From positions 124,001 through 188,000 of the forward strand of contig FMBT01000316.1 in assembly GCA_900095095.1 (NCBI GenBank): a stretch of DNA of 64,000 nucleotides. Reading direction: 5' to 3'. Shown here in pieces: positions 53,951 to 63,712 of the stretch. A model generated the notes under the pieces. It was not told the DNA's origin. It searched no databases and worked only from the letters and a program-made list of their open reading frames with translations. Every line of letters begins with the position of its first letter. Positions within the stretch are counted from its first letter, which is position 1. The position numbers and the translations under genes were made by a program. This DNA comes from Fragilariopsis cylindrus CCMP1102 (lineage: Eukaryota > Bacillariophyta > Bacillariophyceae > Bacillariales > Bacillariaceae).

Positions 53951-54310
53951 GTAGCGCTGCTGAATCGCTGTTTGGTACCTCGCTGTAGCAACAAGTACTT
54001 AACTTACTTCGAAGTAAGTACCAGTTGCTACAGCAAGGTAACAAACAGCGATACAGCAGCGCTACTAACGATTAGTACCATCAGCTACGTAGCACGATTT
54101 TCAAATAATTTTTCCACGCTGATAAGCGCTACGTAGCCCATGGTACAAAGCATTGGTAGCGCTGTTTGGTACCCTTGCTGTATCGCTGTTTGGTGCCTCG
54201 CTGTAGCAACTAGTACTTAACTTATTTCGAAGTAAGTACCAGTTGCTACAGCAAGGGTACCAAACAGCGCTACTAACGATTAGTACCATCAGCTACGTAG
54301 CACGATTTTA
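53951..54310. repeat. Two tandem foldback (palindromic) repeats
   Basis: Hairpin 1 spans 53951-54065 with its centre at TTCGAA (54008-54013). The left arm (GTAGCGCTG...CGCTGTAGCAAC.AGTACTTAACTTAC) is almost the inverse of the right arm. Hairpin 2 spans 54156-54273 with its centre at 54226-54231 and a short extra direct repeat in the left arm. Each is followed by the same 36-bp tail (TAACGATTAGTACCATCAGC then TACGTAGCACGATTTT; 54066-54101 and 54274-54309). It resembles a pair of foldback MITEs. Confidence 0.85.
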
Positions 54311-54763
54311 GAAAAAAGGCAACAACTGTCAACAGAATATTTAGGTCTACAAACTAACAAAACACATTATATATTCTGGTAACTGACACAAACATTGGAA
54401 CGACACGACACGGCACGGCACGACAAGACACTGACAAAAACTGGCGATTATGTCTTCCACGATTATTAAGGACAAACAACAGTCTTGTAGTGAGAGTGAA
54501 ACGAGAATAATAAAAAGAAAGAGACGAGGTCGTACGAGGTGAGAGACGAGATCCCGCAACAGAAGACGGAACTGATACGATAGAGACTAAGCACGATCAA
54601 GATAATAATAATTGAAGTAACGTGAAAGACGATAGAAGGAGAGTGTTTATTACCTGTGTTTCATAAGGCCATAAAGAAAAGCTTAACCACTCACACAATT
54701 GTCGAGAAAGAATCGTCTAAAGCGAGAAAAATAATACCGTTAGCAAATAATAATACATCAGCA
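54311..54763. promoter_or_regulatory. 5' flank of the LRR-family gene
   Basis: Contains a CGACACGACACGGCACGGCA pentanucleotide run (54402-54425). The frame before the ATG at 54764 stays open upstream to a GTG at 54656, so a longer N-terminus cannot be excluded. ATG at 54764 is preferred. Confidence 0.4.
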
Positions 54764-56170
54764 ATGACAGTAACAATAGTACCAGTAGCACCAGCGCCAG
54801 CATCGTCTTCGGATCGAGATGGTTCATTTAGGAATTTATTGAATAAAATTCCAGATGAAATTCGAAGAAAATTGATCACCTTGTCTCTGAATAGTATCCC
54901 CAAAGAAGTTGCCTTTACTGATGGTATTATTGTTATTTTTATTTTGGTTAAGGTCGGAATGGTTGATCTTGACAACCTGGCGAATAACCGTATTGGCTTT
55001 AACGTCGATACAGACGACAGAAAGAAGTGGACATGTGGTGTTGATGACGATGGGAGGATCATTAGATTGGCAATTGGGAAGTTGTTTTACGGGGATCTCC
55101 CTGCATTCGACCTTCCAGTGATTATTCAATATCTCGAAAGACTGACGGATCTCACCTTAGTCAGATGTCGATCTTTACCTACAAAAGCCCTCACTAACTT
55201 GCAACACTTAAAAACGCTCAGTCTAAATCAATGTGGCGATCTTTTGGACAACTTTCCCGCTCAAATGGAGCTTCTACATTTGGAAAATCTTGCTGTTAAT
55301 GACTGCCGACTATCTCAAGCTTCATCTTTCCTCACATGGATGACAACGAAACTACCATGGTTGAAATCTCTTGAATTTTCTTTCATTAGAACAAAGAATG
55401 AAGTCGCTATCATTTTTGGTACTCTCAGCGCTTCAAATGCAGTATGCTTTCAGGATACAATCAAAAATCTCGAATTTTATGCTATGCATTTAAACGACCA
55501 AGATTTAGAGACTCTAGTCCTGGATATTTTACCAAGTTTTCCGAACATATCATCCCTAAATCTTTTCGCTAATGAAATTCATAGCATAAAGCCGATCTTA
55601 GATAGAATTAAAGATGATGTGACATTTTCACCTTCCAAATCGATTCGAATCATGAACTTAATTAACAATCCTATCACGGAAAAGATGAAGAAATATCCAA
55701 TGGAAAAGGATGCGTTTTTGAGTTTCCTTCGAGTCTTCAAAACTATACATAATCTTGGGTCTTCTGGCAGTTGCTGTTGTGAACATGGTTGTGACGATTT
55801 GTACGGATCCGACATAGAATTTGCTTTACGGATTAACCACGCAGGGCGAAGTCTTGTTGAATTTGACGAAGGCGACAACAACGATAAGGGTCGAGCCGTT
55901 CCTCTTTCTCTATGGCCTACTTTACTTGAAAGATCTTATGCAAAATCTGGCCAGGATGGTATCTACCAGTACTGCTGCGAAGAACAGAAGTTAAATGAAA
56001 ATGCAACGGGCCTATACTATTTACTACGTGCAGGACCAGCATTGATTGGTCGGCCTGAATTAGGTTCCGGAACTGTTGGATATGAAGTTGCGGATAATGA
56101 TGCTAGTCTCAGTAATGATGATAAATCGAAGAAGAAGGGGAAGAATTCGTTGAAAAGGAAACGTCCATAA
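54764..56170 (+). CDS. Diatom leucine-rich-repeat family protein
   Basis: Single exon of 468 codons from the ATG at 54764. The family arrangement is clear. An N-terminal helical part (IPDEIRRKLITLSLNSIP) is followed by irregular LRRs (about residues 130-300): 'LERLTDLTLVRCRSLPTKAL', 'LQHLKTLSLNQCGDLLDNFP', 'LENLAVNDCRLS', 'LKSLEFSF' and 'ISSLNLFANEI'. The C-terminal signature is 'SDIEFALRINHAGRSL', then 'VPLSLWPTLLERSY', and 'NATGLYYLLRAGPALIG', ending in a basic KKKGKNSLKRKRP tail that could be a nuclear localisation signal. The C-terminal signature is typical of a large diatom family of unknown function, probably protein-interaction scaffolds. No signal peptide or TM helix. Confidence 0.82.
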   Translation: MTVTIVPVAPAPASSSDRDGSFRNLLNKIPDEIRRKLITLSLNSIPKEVAFTDGIIVIFILVKVGMVDLDNLANNRIGFNVDTDDRKKWTCGVDDDGRIIRLAIGKLFYGDLPAFDLPVIIQYLERLTDLTLVRCRSLPTKALTNLQHLKTLSLNQCGDLLDNFPAQMELLHLENLAVNDCRLSQASSFLTWMTTKLPWLKSLEFSFIRTKNEVAIIFGTLSASNAVCFQDTIKNLEFYAMHLNDQDLETLVLDILPSFPNISSLNLFANEIHSIKPILDRIKDDVTFSPSKSIRIMNLINNPITEKMKKYPMEKDAFLSFLRVFKTIHNLGSSGSCCCEHGCDDLYGSDIEFALRINHAGRSLVEFDEGDNNDKGRAVPLSLWPTLLERSYAKSGQDGIYQYCCEEQKLNENATGLYYLLRAGPALIGRPELGSGTVGYEVADNDASLSNDDKSKKKGKNSLKRKRP

Positions 56171-57510
56171 ACCAAATGTATATATTATTTTCCTATCAAC
56201 CTTTCTTTTTATGGTCAGCAACGTCGAAGAGTCTAGTGTATATATAACGCATTCCCACTATTTACATTTCGTACATACAGTACAGATCTTTTGAGTTGTG
56301 CAGTTGTGTATGTGGAATTATAGCTCCCCAAACTCAACATGATGAATTAAATTATAAGTATAATATTTTATAAATTTAGTAGTAAACGAGATCGAATATG
56401 AAATAGATATGATGTTTGTTCTAATTATTATTATCTATGAGACACTTTTCGGGTAGTAAGTAGTATGTGATATTCAAGCATCCTTTCTAATCATCATCAT
56501 CTTTTGGGTAACTACTACAATGTAATGTATAGAAAATCGTAGTAAAGGAAGATTTACTGCAATCTTATTTGAATTCAGACGTAGCAAGTAGAATAAGAAA
56601 AAAGAAGTGTCATCTCGTGTCATATCGTTTTGTTTCAATGAACGGATCTAATCTCATGTAATACTGTACGATGGTTCGTATCGCATCGTATCGCATCGCA
56701 TCGTATCGCATCGCATCGCATCGCATCGTATCGTATCGTATCGTATTGTATCGTATCGTATCGTATTGTATCGTATCGTATCGTATCGTATCGTATCGTA
56801 TCGTATCGTATCGTATCGTATCGTATCGTATCGCATCGCATCGCATCGTTTCGCATCGCATCGCATCGCATCGCATCGTATCGTATCGTATCGTATCGTA
56901 TCGTTTCGTTTCGTACCCGATTTGATAAAGAAAAATACAACTACAATATGCGGTTTACTGTACAGTACTTCGTATAACTACTGTACAGTAGCTGCTTCAT
57001 TCTACGGATTTCTGTATTCTACAGTACTACTAGTATATTGCGATATGCAACTATACTAAAAGCACGGCATATTGATATGATATGAGCTCAAGAACAGTAA
57101 GTAATTTTGCTGGCGTGAACGAACAACAAAAAGCGAGATGAGGAAAAATGGAATTTTTTGGTTGATATTATTGTAAATAGATATCGCATACAAGTAAGGG
57201 GTATCTTTTTTAACGTATCTATTCCGCGCGCGCCAACATAAACTCGGAAGCACAATATCGTTCAACGGAAGCAAATAAATAAAAGCAAATAAAACTTGCT
57301 TCACAACTCACTACAACGCGACGTGTGCTACCAACGATAAACAAATAAGTCTCAACACAAAACAAAGAAGAGAACAAGCCAATATCATCCATCATCCAAC
57401 AACATCGATCTACCGTACTGTATCAATACACAATAATAGTTCTACAGTATTCGATCATCAGATAACTGTGGTTACGCAAAACGAAGAAAGAAGAAGCATA
57501 AGAAAAAATA
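56171..57510. other. Intergenic region with pentanucleotide satellite
   Basis: No gene. Apart from the satellite at 56676-56915 there are several TACTGTACAGTA-type short palindromes (56958-57020) and an A/C-rich leader before 57511. Confidence 0.5.
56676..56915. repeat. Pentanucleotide satellite (TCGTA/TCGCA)n
   Basis: About 48 units of TCGTA or TCGCA, with occasional TTGTA and TCGTT. TCGCA units cluster in two blocks near the ends (56683-56725 and 56831-56877) while the middle is almost pure TCGTA. Because the period is 5 and the unit makes no stop codon, several frames on both strands stay open through it, which explains the SYRIV- and YDTIR-type ORFs. Confidence 0.95.
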
Positions 57511-58590
57511 ATGGGTCGGAAGTCATCATCGTCGACAACGACAACGGCAGCAGCAACAGCAACAACAACAAGCAGCCGTGGTGTCGAACGATTTAGTAGT
57601 AGTATATACGATTCACAGCAGCAGCAACAGCAAAATGAACAACAACTTAAAAAGAAAACATATGATGAAATATTAATACCATTACTAGCAAAACGTTCCT
57701 TTCATTTACCAAATAATTCCAAATTGGAGGATTGGATCCAATGGATGAAAAATAATCATATTATTCTGGGGATATGTTGCCATCATCCACTCCATCCAAT
57801 CGAAACATGGGAACGATTTATTGTACTCCTGGGTAGTATTGCATTTGCATTAGTGGCAACGAATATAGCCTATATCTGGGATTGGTATGATGGGAATGAA
57901 TATGAATTCAATCCAAATCATATTATATATACATTTAATTTTGGTAACGGTGGTGACGGAGACGACAATAGCGTTGATGACAATATTGATGGCGATGATG
58001 GCATATCAGCCAGTAGCATGTCAGGAATTAATATAACATATGGTATGGTACTATTATGGACATTTGGTTGTACATTTCATTCAATATTTGATATTCTGGT
58101 ATGGAATTTATCAGCATGTGCCTGTTGTCATCCTGGTGGACGATACGGAACCACATTAATAGCTAAAAAATGTCATGATTTGGGTTCTTATCTATTGATA
58201 CCATTCATAGTATTATTATTAGGCTTAGCAGGATATTCTAGTTATTTACGAATAATGAATTCCAATACAGAATTAGAGGATGTATATGAAGATGATATGA
58301 TTACTTCAATCACAAATGGTAAATTAGGTAAATTTTCATTCTTTTTAAGATTTGGTATCGAATTATTATTAGCATGGTTTGTATTTTTTCCATTACTAAG
58401 TACATTATTATTTAGTGGTATACTTGGTTGCAAAACATTACCCTTGTTAGGTGGTAGACCATATGATAGAAAAAAATTATTACAACAATTAGAAAAAGAA
58501 GAATTAGAATTGACTACGACTAGTAATAATAATACTGCTACGAATGTTGTCGAGCAACAACCTATTCGTCATTCGTATACAAGATTCTAA
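57511..58590 (+). CDS. Conserved-looking four-TM membrane protein of unknown function
   Basis: Single exon of 359 codons. A Ser/Thr/Gln-rich N-terminus is followed by 'LPNNSKLEDWIQWMKNNHII', then 'HPLHPIETWERFIVLLGSIA', which leads into TM1 (about 105-125). TM2 lies at about 178-195 (YGMVLLWTFGCTFHSIFDIL), TM3 at about 225-245 (YLLIPFIVLLLGLAGYSSYL) and TM4 at about 285-305 (ELLLAWFVFFPLLSTLLFSG). The loop after TM2 has 'LSACACCHPGGR', a Cys pair that might bind metal or form disulfides. The 'P...WERF..L.GS' pattern recurs in diatom membrane proteins as far as I remember, but I cannot name a function. An acidic Asp/Gly insert (145-165) is low complexity. Confidence 0.72.
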   Translation: MGRKSSSSTTTTAAATATTTSSRGVERFSSSIYDSQQQQQQNEQQLKKKTYDEILIPLLAKRSFHLPNNSKLEDWIQWMKNNHIILGICCHHPLHPIETWERFIVLLGSIAFALVATNIAYIWDWYDGNEYEFNPNHIIYTFNFGNGGDGDDNSVDDNIDGDDGISASSMSGINITYGMVLLWTFGCTFHSIFDILVWNLSACACCHPGGRYGTTLIAKKCHDLGSYLLIPFIVLLLGLAGYSSYLRIMNSNTELEDVYEDDMITSITNGKLGKFSFFLRFGIELLLAWFVFFPLLSTLLFSGILGCKTLPLLGGRPYDRKKLLQQLEKEELELTTTSNNNTATNVVEQQPIRHSYTRF

Positions 58591-58852
58591 ACTAATAGTC
58601 CTAACTAATACTGTATTAGCAGTCTGCATTACTGTACACTATTCAATATTAGTTTAATAGTAACTTTTTTCTTTACTGTACGTTATCGACTTTGTTTGAG
58701 ATTTCTGGAAGAACATACGAGCCCGCAGTACTACACGTAGTATGGTCGTGATCTATGGCTGTAGCTGTAGCTGTGGTTGCAACTGTAGCTGTGGCGACAG
58801 AATATGTTCCCGTCGTTGTTTGTTGTTCTTGTTGATGACCATCGTGTTGATG
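58591..58852. other. Former coding tail of the first four-TM paralog
   Basis: Converging 3' flanks. From about 58680 to 58852 the sequence is homologous to the still-coding C-terminal end of the paralog at 61773-61965 (blocks TTATCGACTTTG, TTTCTGGAAGAACATACGA, CAGTACTACACGTAGTAT and ACAGAATATGTTCCCGT). It is therefore former coding sequence that now lies after a stop. Confidence 0.75.
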
Positions 58853-60480
58853 TTATACGGCACCCATTTCGATGGCAGTAGGAGTTGCTGTTGTTGTTGT
58901 AGGAGTTGTATCACTAGCTCCTCGTAACTTTTCTTTCTCTTCCCAAATTGCATACCGTCCACTTCCTACAAAATATAATATAAGACCACTCGTTGTGAAC
59001 CACAATGTGGCTGTAACGAACGCAACGACGGCCCAAGTTCGCTCATAACAGTAGTCGCGGCGGCTTTCGGGGTACTCATAATATTCGGAAGACTCCTCAA
59101 AAAAATCAAAAACATCATCAACATCGGTTATATCATCATCAAGATCGGTTATAAAGAAAATATAATGACACCGTACTTTGTCCTTCCAAAGAACGATCAT
59201 AACAATGCCAGCAATAGTACATGCTATACCAGCTAACGTCGAAATTCCTACCGATACAAACAAAACAATCTTACTTTGTCGACAACACCAAGCAAGTTGA
59301 ACGAATACTAAACTAATTAAACCAACAATTAATGTTACCCACCACATCCATGAAATTCCGAATGCTATAATAGAAATAATTTGTGCAGTGATCATAAAAC
59401 CATCTTTGTATGGTAAACACATACAGATACGATTTTTGTCGTTGTTGTTTTCAACAATACTTGCAACAACAACACAATCATCATCAACACGGACGGCCTC
59501 TGAAAAAAAAAATTAAAAGGAAAAAAGGAAAAATTTATATTTATTAGAAAACACAACACAATGCATCACATCACATCCCATATGGATCGACCCAGCAACA
59601 ATAATTCAATTTGTTTTTCCTTGAACTAGGCTAGACTGCCAGAAACACCAGACTTACCCACTATAAAGTGTGATGAGCCATACGAGCCACCACCACTACT
59701 GAGTTGAGAGTTCAAGTTTGTATCAGTATTTGTTGGGATTGTCGTTGATGATCCGACTAATGAAACAGATGCATTATACACTCCATCAGTCATCATCGCT
59801 GATGTGATGGTCGTTGTATCTTGATCGTGATTATTATTGTTATTACTACTTGAAGAAAATGGACTATCAATAGCGAACGCACCAACTTCCGATCGACTTC
59901 TACGAATAATCCTAGAAGAAGTAGCCGCGCTTCTTGTCTGGTTTATACTATTTATACCAGAGGAGGACAATATTAACGATGATGGCGGCAGTGACGAAGA
60001 TGGAAAATTATCATCATCGGGAGTGGGATGATCATCAATAGAAGAAGATGTGGAACCCTTTTTTGTCTTTTGTCCGGAAGCAATCAACATATTATTACCG
60101 GCTTCAATGTCATTATTATCTTCACTGTTATTCTTTTTGTTATTGTCAGTATTCTTGTCCGTACGAGCGTATGATTTCTTGTTGTCCATAATATCATCAT
60201 GGTCACGATTACGATTGATATCTTCCTTGATGTCCTTGTCCTTGATCTTGTTGGTCTGCTCTTTATTATCATCGTCAATATCATCCGCAGCAGCAGCAGC
60301 AGCAGCAACAGATGATGTGGATGATGACGATTCTTCAACACTCGCAACACCGCCACCATTACTCATTCCTGTCTCTAAATCATCTGTTTCACCATCCTTA
60401 CTATTTTTAACACCGTTGGTATTATCGGTGGAGATGCTGCCGATATCATCCCTTCCACCACTTCTTTTGATGTTGCTCAT
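58853..60480 (-). CDS. Four-TM membrane protein, paralog 1, with long disordered N-terminus
   Basis: Two exons, read 60480-59658 and 59499-58853, with an intron at 59500-59657 (GTAAGT...TTCAG). The split codon gives Glu and the joined CDS encodes 489 residues. Exon 1 supplies 274 residues that are Asp/Asn/Ser/Lys-rich and contain no domain. Exon 2 encodes 'RICMCLPYKDGFMITAQIIS', four hydrophobic helices (about 315-345, 355-385 and 430-455, the first segment being double) and a conserved 'EEKEKLRGASDTTPTT' tail. The protein ends at MGAV because a TAA occupies the place of a CAA in the paralog at 61773-62552. Function unknown; it looks like a small tetraspan membrane protein. The upstream leader is also homologous to that of the paralog, so the whole gene was duplicated. 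Confidence 0.8.
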
Positions 60481-61772
60481 TCTATCGTTTGTAATGGATA
60501 TAATATATTACGATATGGTCTCCGTACTTTTTATGATGTTCTTCAGTACAGTAGTTGTTTGTTGTTGTCTACAAATACGACACCACGAATGTAAATTATG
60601 TATCACTACGGTACCATGTACAGTAATATCATGTTTACTAAACTTGGAACCTAATACTTACACATCTCTAAAACTTAGAAATTGGTAGACCCGGGGGCAT
60701 AGGCTAGAAAATAGGTAGATTAAATAAATTACTTAGGCATGCATTTCCTCTCTCTCTCTCTCTCTACTATGTAGTTGCGTCCGACATTAAGGATTCCATT
60801 CCGATTAACGTGATCTTATTGATGTCAGCCGATACTGTAGGTGCTTCTGCCATTAAGGATTACATTCCGATTAACGTGATCTTATTGATGAAGGGTGCCT
60901 GCGATGCCGGCGGATGCATCGCTTTTTCAGATACACAGTAAACAAATATGGGACTTTACTTAGTAATTTCAAATTCCTTTCAATTCAACATGCAGTATTT
61001 TGGCCGCGCTGTGAACTGTACTTAGTAATTTCAAATTCCTTTCAATTTGTCATGCAGTATTTTGGCCGCGCCGTGAACTGCACGTTCGTTGGATCTTGCG
61101 CTCACACTGGATCAGGGGATGATCGATACTGAATTTATGAGCTGGAATGATTGGAACGAAGATGTGTCGTGATTTTAATTCAAAATTGCGTTGTACAATA
61201 TTTTAGATCAATTATTGCATTGTCATTCTGATCGTCATGCATTAGTATTCCCATTCGCTTTATATCAAATGGAAGGAATACAAACAGAATACAACAAGAA
61301 TCCTCAGGAAGAGGAACAACGTAGTATTGTCGGCAATTTCTTCTCTAGACGATATCATGATTTGAATTTTGCAGTACAGGATGTAACAACAACTGAAACA
61401 AGGAACAGCAATACTGGGGACAGTAATAATATCAATCGTGGTTCGACGATGAAGAAGCACGATATGGTTAGAATAATACACAAAAGATGGCATTGGTACA
61501 GTAAAAATTTAACGAAATACGGAAATGAATGATCAATTCCAATACGACCTCACTACAAGTGATTTTTTTACAATTGTTCGACGATTTATTGGTAGTAATA
61601 ACAAAACCAAATGCAACCGTAACGTTTTTAATAATGGTGAATCTGGCATGCATTTATTAGTGTTTTTACTGTTGCATCGGATCCATCCAATAGTTAGATT
61701 ATAAACTTTCTCTTTTTACTTTTTCTATTTGCTCACTGACGTGGTGGGTGGGGGACATCTGCATTTTGTTTA
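60481..61772. other. Spacer between duplicated genes, with two small tandem duplications
   Basis: 60481-60620 is the duplicated leader region. A CTCTCTCT run lies at about 60749-60766. A 66-bp-period duplication (CATTAAGGATT.CATTCCGA, then TTAACGTGATCTTATTGATG) lies at 60785-60824 and 60851-60890. A 62-bp-period duplication (TACTTAGTAATTTCAAATTC and on to CGTGAACTG) lies at 60957-61018 and 61019-61080. A reading frame from the ATG at 61269 to 61532 (87 codons) has mixed composition but no family I know, so I do not call it a gene. Confidence 0.6.
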
Positions 61773-62552
61773 CTATACGTTATCGACTTTGCTTGAGATT
61801 TCTGGAAGAACATACGAATACGCAGTACTACACGTAGTATAATCATGGTCATGGTCATGGTCATGATCTATGGCTGTAGCTGTGGTTGCAGCTGCAGCTG
61901 TGGAGACAGAATATGTTCCCGTTGGTGTTTGTTGTTCTCGTTGATGACCATCATGTTGATGTTGTACGGCACCCATTTCGATGGCAGTAGGAGTTGCTGT
62001 TGCTGTTGTTGTTGTAGGAGTTGTGTCACTAGCTCCTCTTAACTTTTCTTCCTCTTCCAATATTGCATACCGTCCACTTCCTATAAAATATAATATAAGA
62101 CCACTCGTTGTGAACCACAATGTAGCTGTAATGAACGCAGCGACGCCGTAAAATTGATCGTAATCATCATAAAAATCATCACTACCATCGGCATCGAATA
62201 CAGTAAAAACAGAAAACTGGTCCTTCCAAGCACTGAACGTAACAATACCAGCAATAGTACATGTTATACCGGCTAATGTCGAAATTCCTACTGATACGAA
62301 TAATCCAATTTTACTTTGTCGACAACACCAAACAAGTTGAAGGAATACTGAACTAATTAAACCAACAATTAATGTTAACCACCCACTAATAAAACCACAT
62401 ACAAGTCCGAATGCTATAATAGAAATAATTTGTGCAGTGATCATAAAACCATCTTTGTATGGTAAACACATGCATATACGAGTTTCGCGTTTTGTTTGAC
62501 CGCAACCGCAGCAGCAGCCACTACTGCTAGTATCCTCGGAGCAACAATTCAT
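61773..62552 (-). CDS. Four-TM membrane protein, paralog 2
   Basis: Single exon of 259 codons. It begins with a Cys-rich segment (MNCCSEDTSSSGCCCGCGQT), then 'RICMCLPYKDGFMITAQIIS' and four hydrophobic helices as in the neighbour at 58853-60480: 'GWLTLIVGLISSVFLQLVWC', 'GLFVSVGISTLAGITCTIAG' and 'TATLWFTTSGLILYFIGSGR'. The shared 'EKLRGASDTTPTTTTAT' motif is followed by a longer tail with a (DH)n run and ending SSKVDNV. The two genes are roughly 75-80% alike over the membrane core by eye. This copy lacks the long exon 1 of its neighbour, although its 5' leader (about 62553-62702) matches that of the other gene. The Cys-rich start could be palmitoylated. Function unknown. Confidence 0.8.
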   Translation of the reverse strand: MNCCSEDTSSSGCCCGCGQTKRETRICMCLPYKDGFMITAQIISIIAFGLVCGFISGWLTLIVGLISSVFLQLVWCCRQSKIGLFVSVGISTLAGITCTIAGIVTFSAWKDQFSVFTVFDADGSDDFYDDYDQFYGVAAFITATLWFTTSGLILYFIGSGRYAILEEEEKLRGASDTTPTTTTATATPTAIEMGAVQHQHDGHQREQQTPTGTYSVSTAAAATTATAIDHDHDHDHDYTTCSTAYSYVLPEISSKVDNV

Positions 62553-63712
62553 TTTATCGTTTTGTAATGGATATGATATATATATATATTATGATAGTCT
62601 CCGTCGTACTTTTTATGATGCTCTTCAGTACAGTACAGTAGTTGTTTGTTGCTGTCAAATACAGTACACCACGAATGTAAATTATAATATGTATCACTAC
62701 TTCGTACTAGTACTTTACATGCAGAATTCTTGTTCTTTGAGCGTCGCGTCGCGTACGAGGTGTCACCGGCCGCCAGTTGGTTGTTCCAAGAACTATACTT
62801 CTACAGTAATATTATGTTTATGCCGCTACAGTATTTGTCCGTCGATACTACTTCAATTCTTTTCACGGCTCGGCAAAATACAGGATTTTAATTTTAATTT
62901 CAAATTCAAGACGGTGTGCGCGTGCGTACGATTATGTTTAAAAGAAAATAAGCGTGATTCGATTTATTCGAAGTAGTTAGTTAGTCACGAGTGAATGCAT
63001 CGGAATGGTTCTTTGGCGCTCCACGTGTTTTTGAACTATCTAAAAGTACACCATTCTTACGACGGCTACCGTAGCTACTATCGCAGTATGAGTACAGTAT
63101 TTTTTTATGCTTGTGTTGAAGAAGCACTGTGTAGAATAGATCCCTTTTTCAGGTCTAAGTTAGTTTTTATAAATGTACGGTCACTGATTAACACTAAGCG
63201 TCCCCGCGACTAGTAACTTGGAACTTGTTGGAATATTATTAGTACGGTAAGCAAAAAGCGGCTTTTTGTTCTAAAAAAGAATACTATGATGTAGCGTATT
63301 TGATTGATGATTTTATTACGTTAAACGTACAATAATGCGCATAGTAGAAAAAAAAGAACATTCAAGTTGAAATCAAGGCAGCGCCATTGCTCCTTTTCTA
63401 AATAAATCTTGAATTCTGCACATCAGATAGCAGCACATCATTCACTCACCTCTTGCTCGTCATCACATCTCACCACCAGACAACAAAGAAGTCAGCATTG
63501 CTTCAAGTTGTATTGGGTATTGAATCTCATTTATTATTCGAATTGATCTATCTATCTTCGCTCACCCGACCCGCCCCCCCCCAGCCAAGCAATTCAAAAC
63601 CCTTTGTTATATCTAGCAAGATCAGAATAGCACATACGCTAGCTAGCAACCAGTAAACGAAAAGGAAAGAAATACAAATACAAATTCAAAATACTGAAGA
63701 AGAAAGAATAGA
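62553..63712. promoter_or_regulatory. Divergent upstream region of paralog 2 and the PP2C gene
   Basis: 1.16 kb between outward-facing genes. The first 150 bp match the leader of the neighbouring paralog at 60481-60620 (ATCGTTT.GTAATGGATAT and ACTTTTTATGATG.TCTTCA). A TATATATATATAT run lies at 62577-62590. A 10-base C-rich tract lies at 63573-63582 in the probable PP2C leader. No gene seen. Confidence 0.5.

Noticed and set aside
56676-56915. CRISPR-like regular repeat
   Set aside because: The unit is 5 bp with no spacers, in a eukaryotic context. It is a simple satellite.
56610-57059. Repeat proteins of SYRIV or YDTIR type
   Set aside because: These ORFs are the pentanucleotide satellite read through. 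There is no upstream coding context.
61269-61532. 87-codon ORF (ending WYSKNLTKYGNE) between the paralogs
   Set aside because: Composition is not low complexity, so it may be a real small gene or exon, but I found no similarity, splice context or neighbour support and leave it uncalled.
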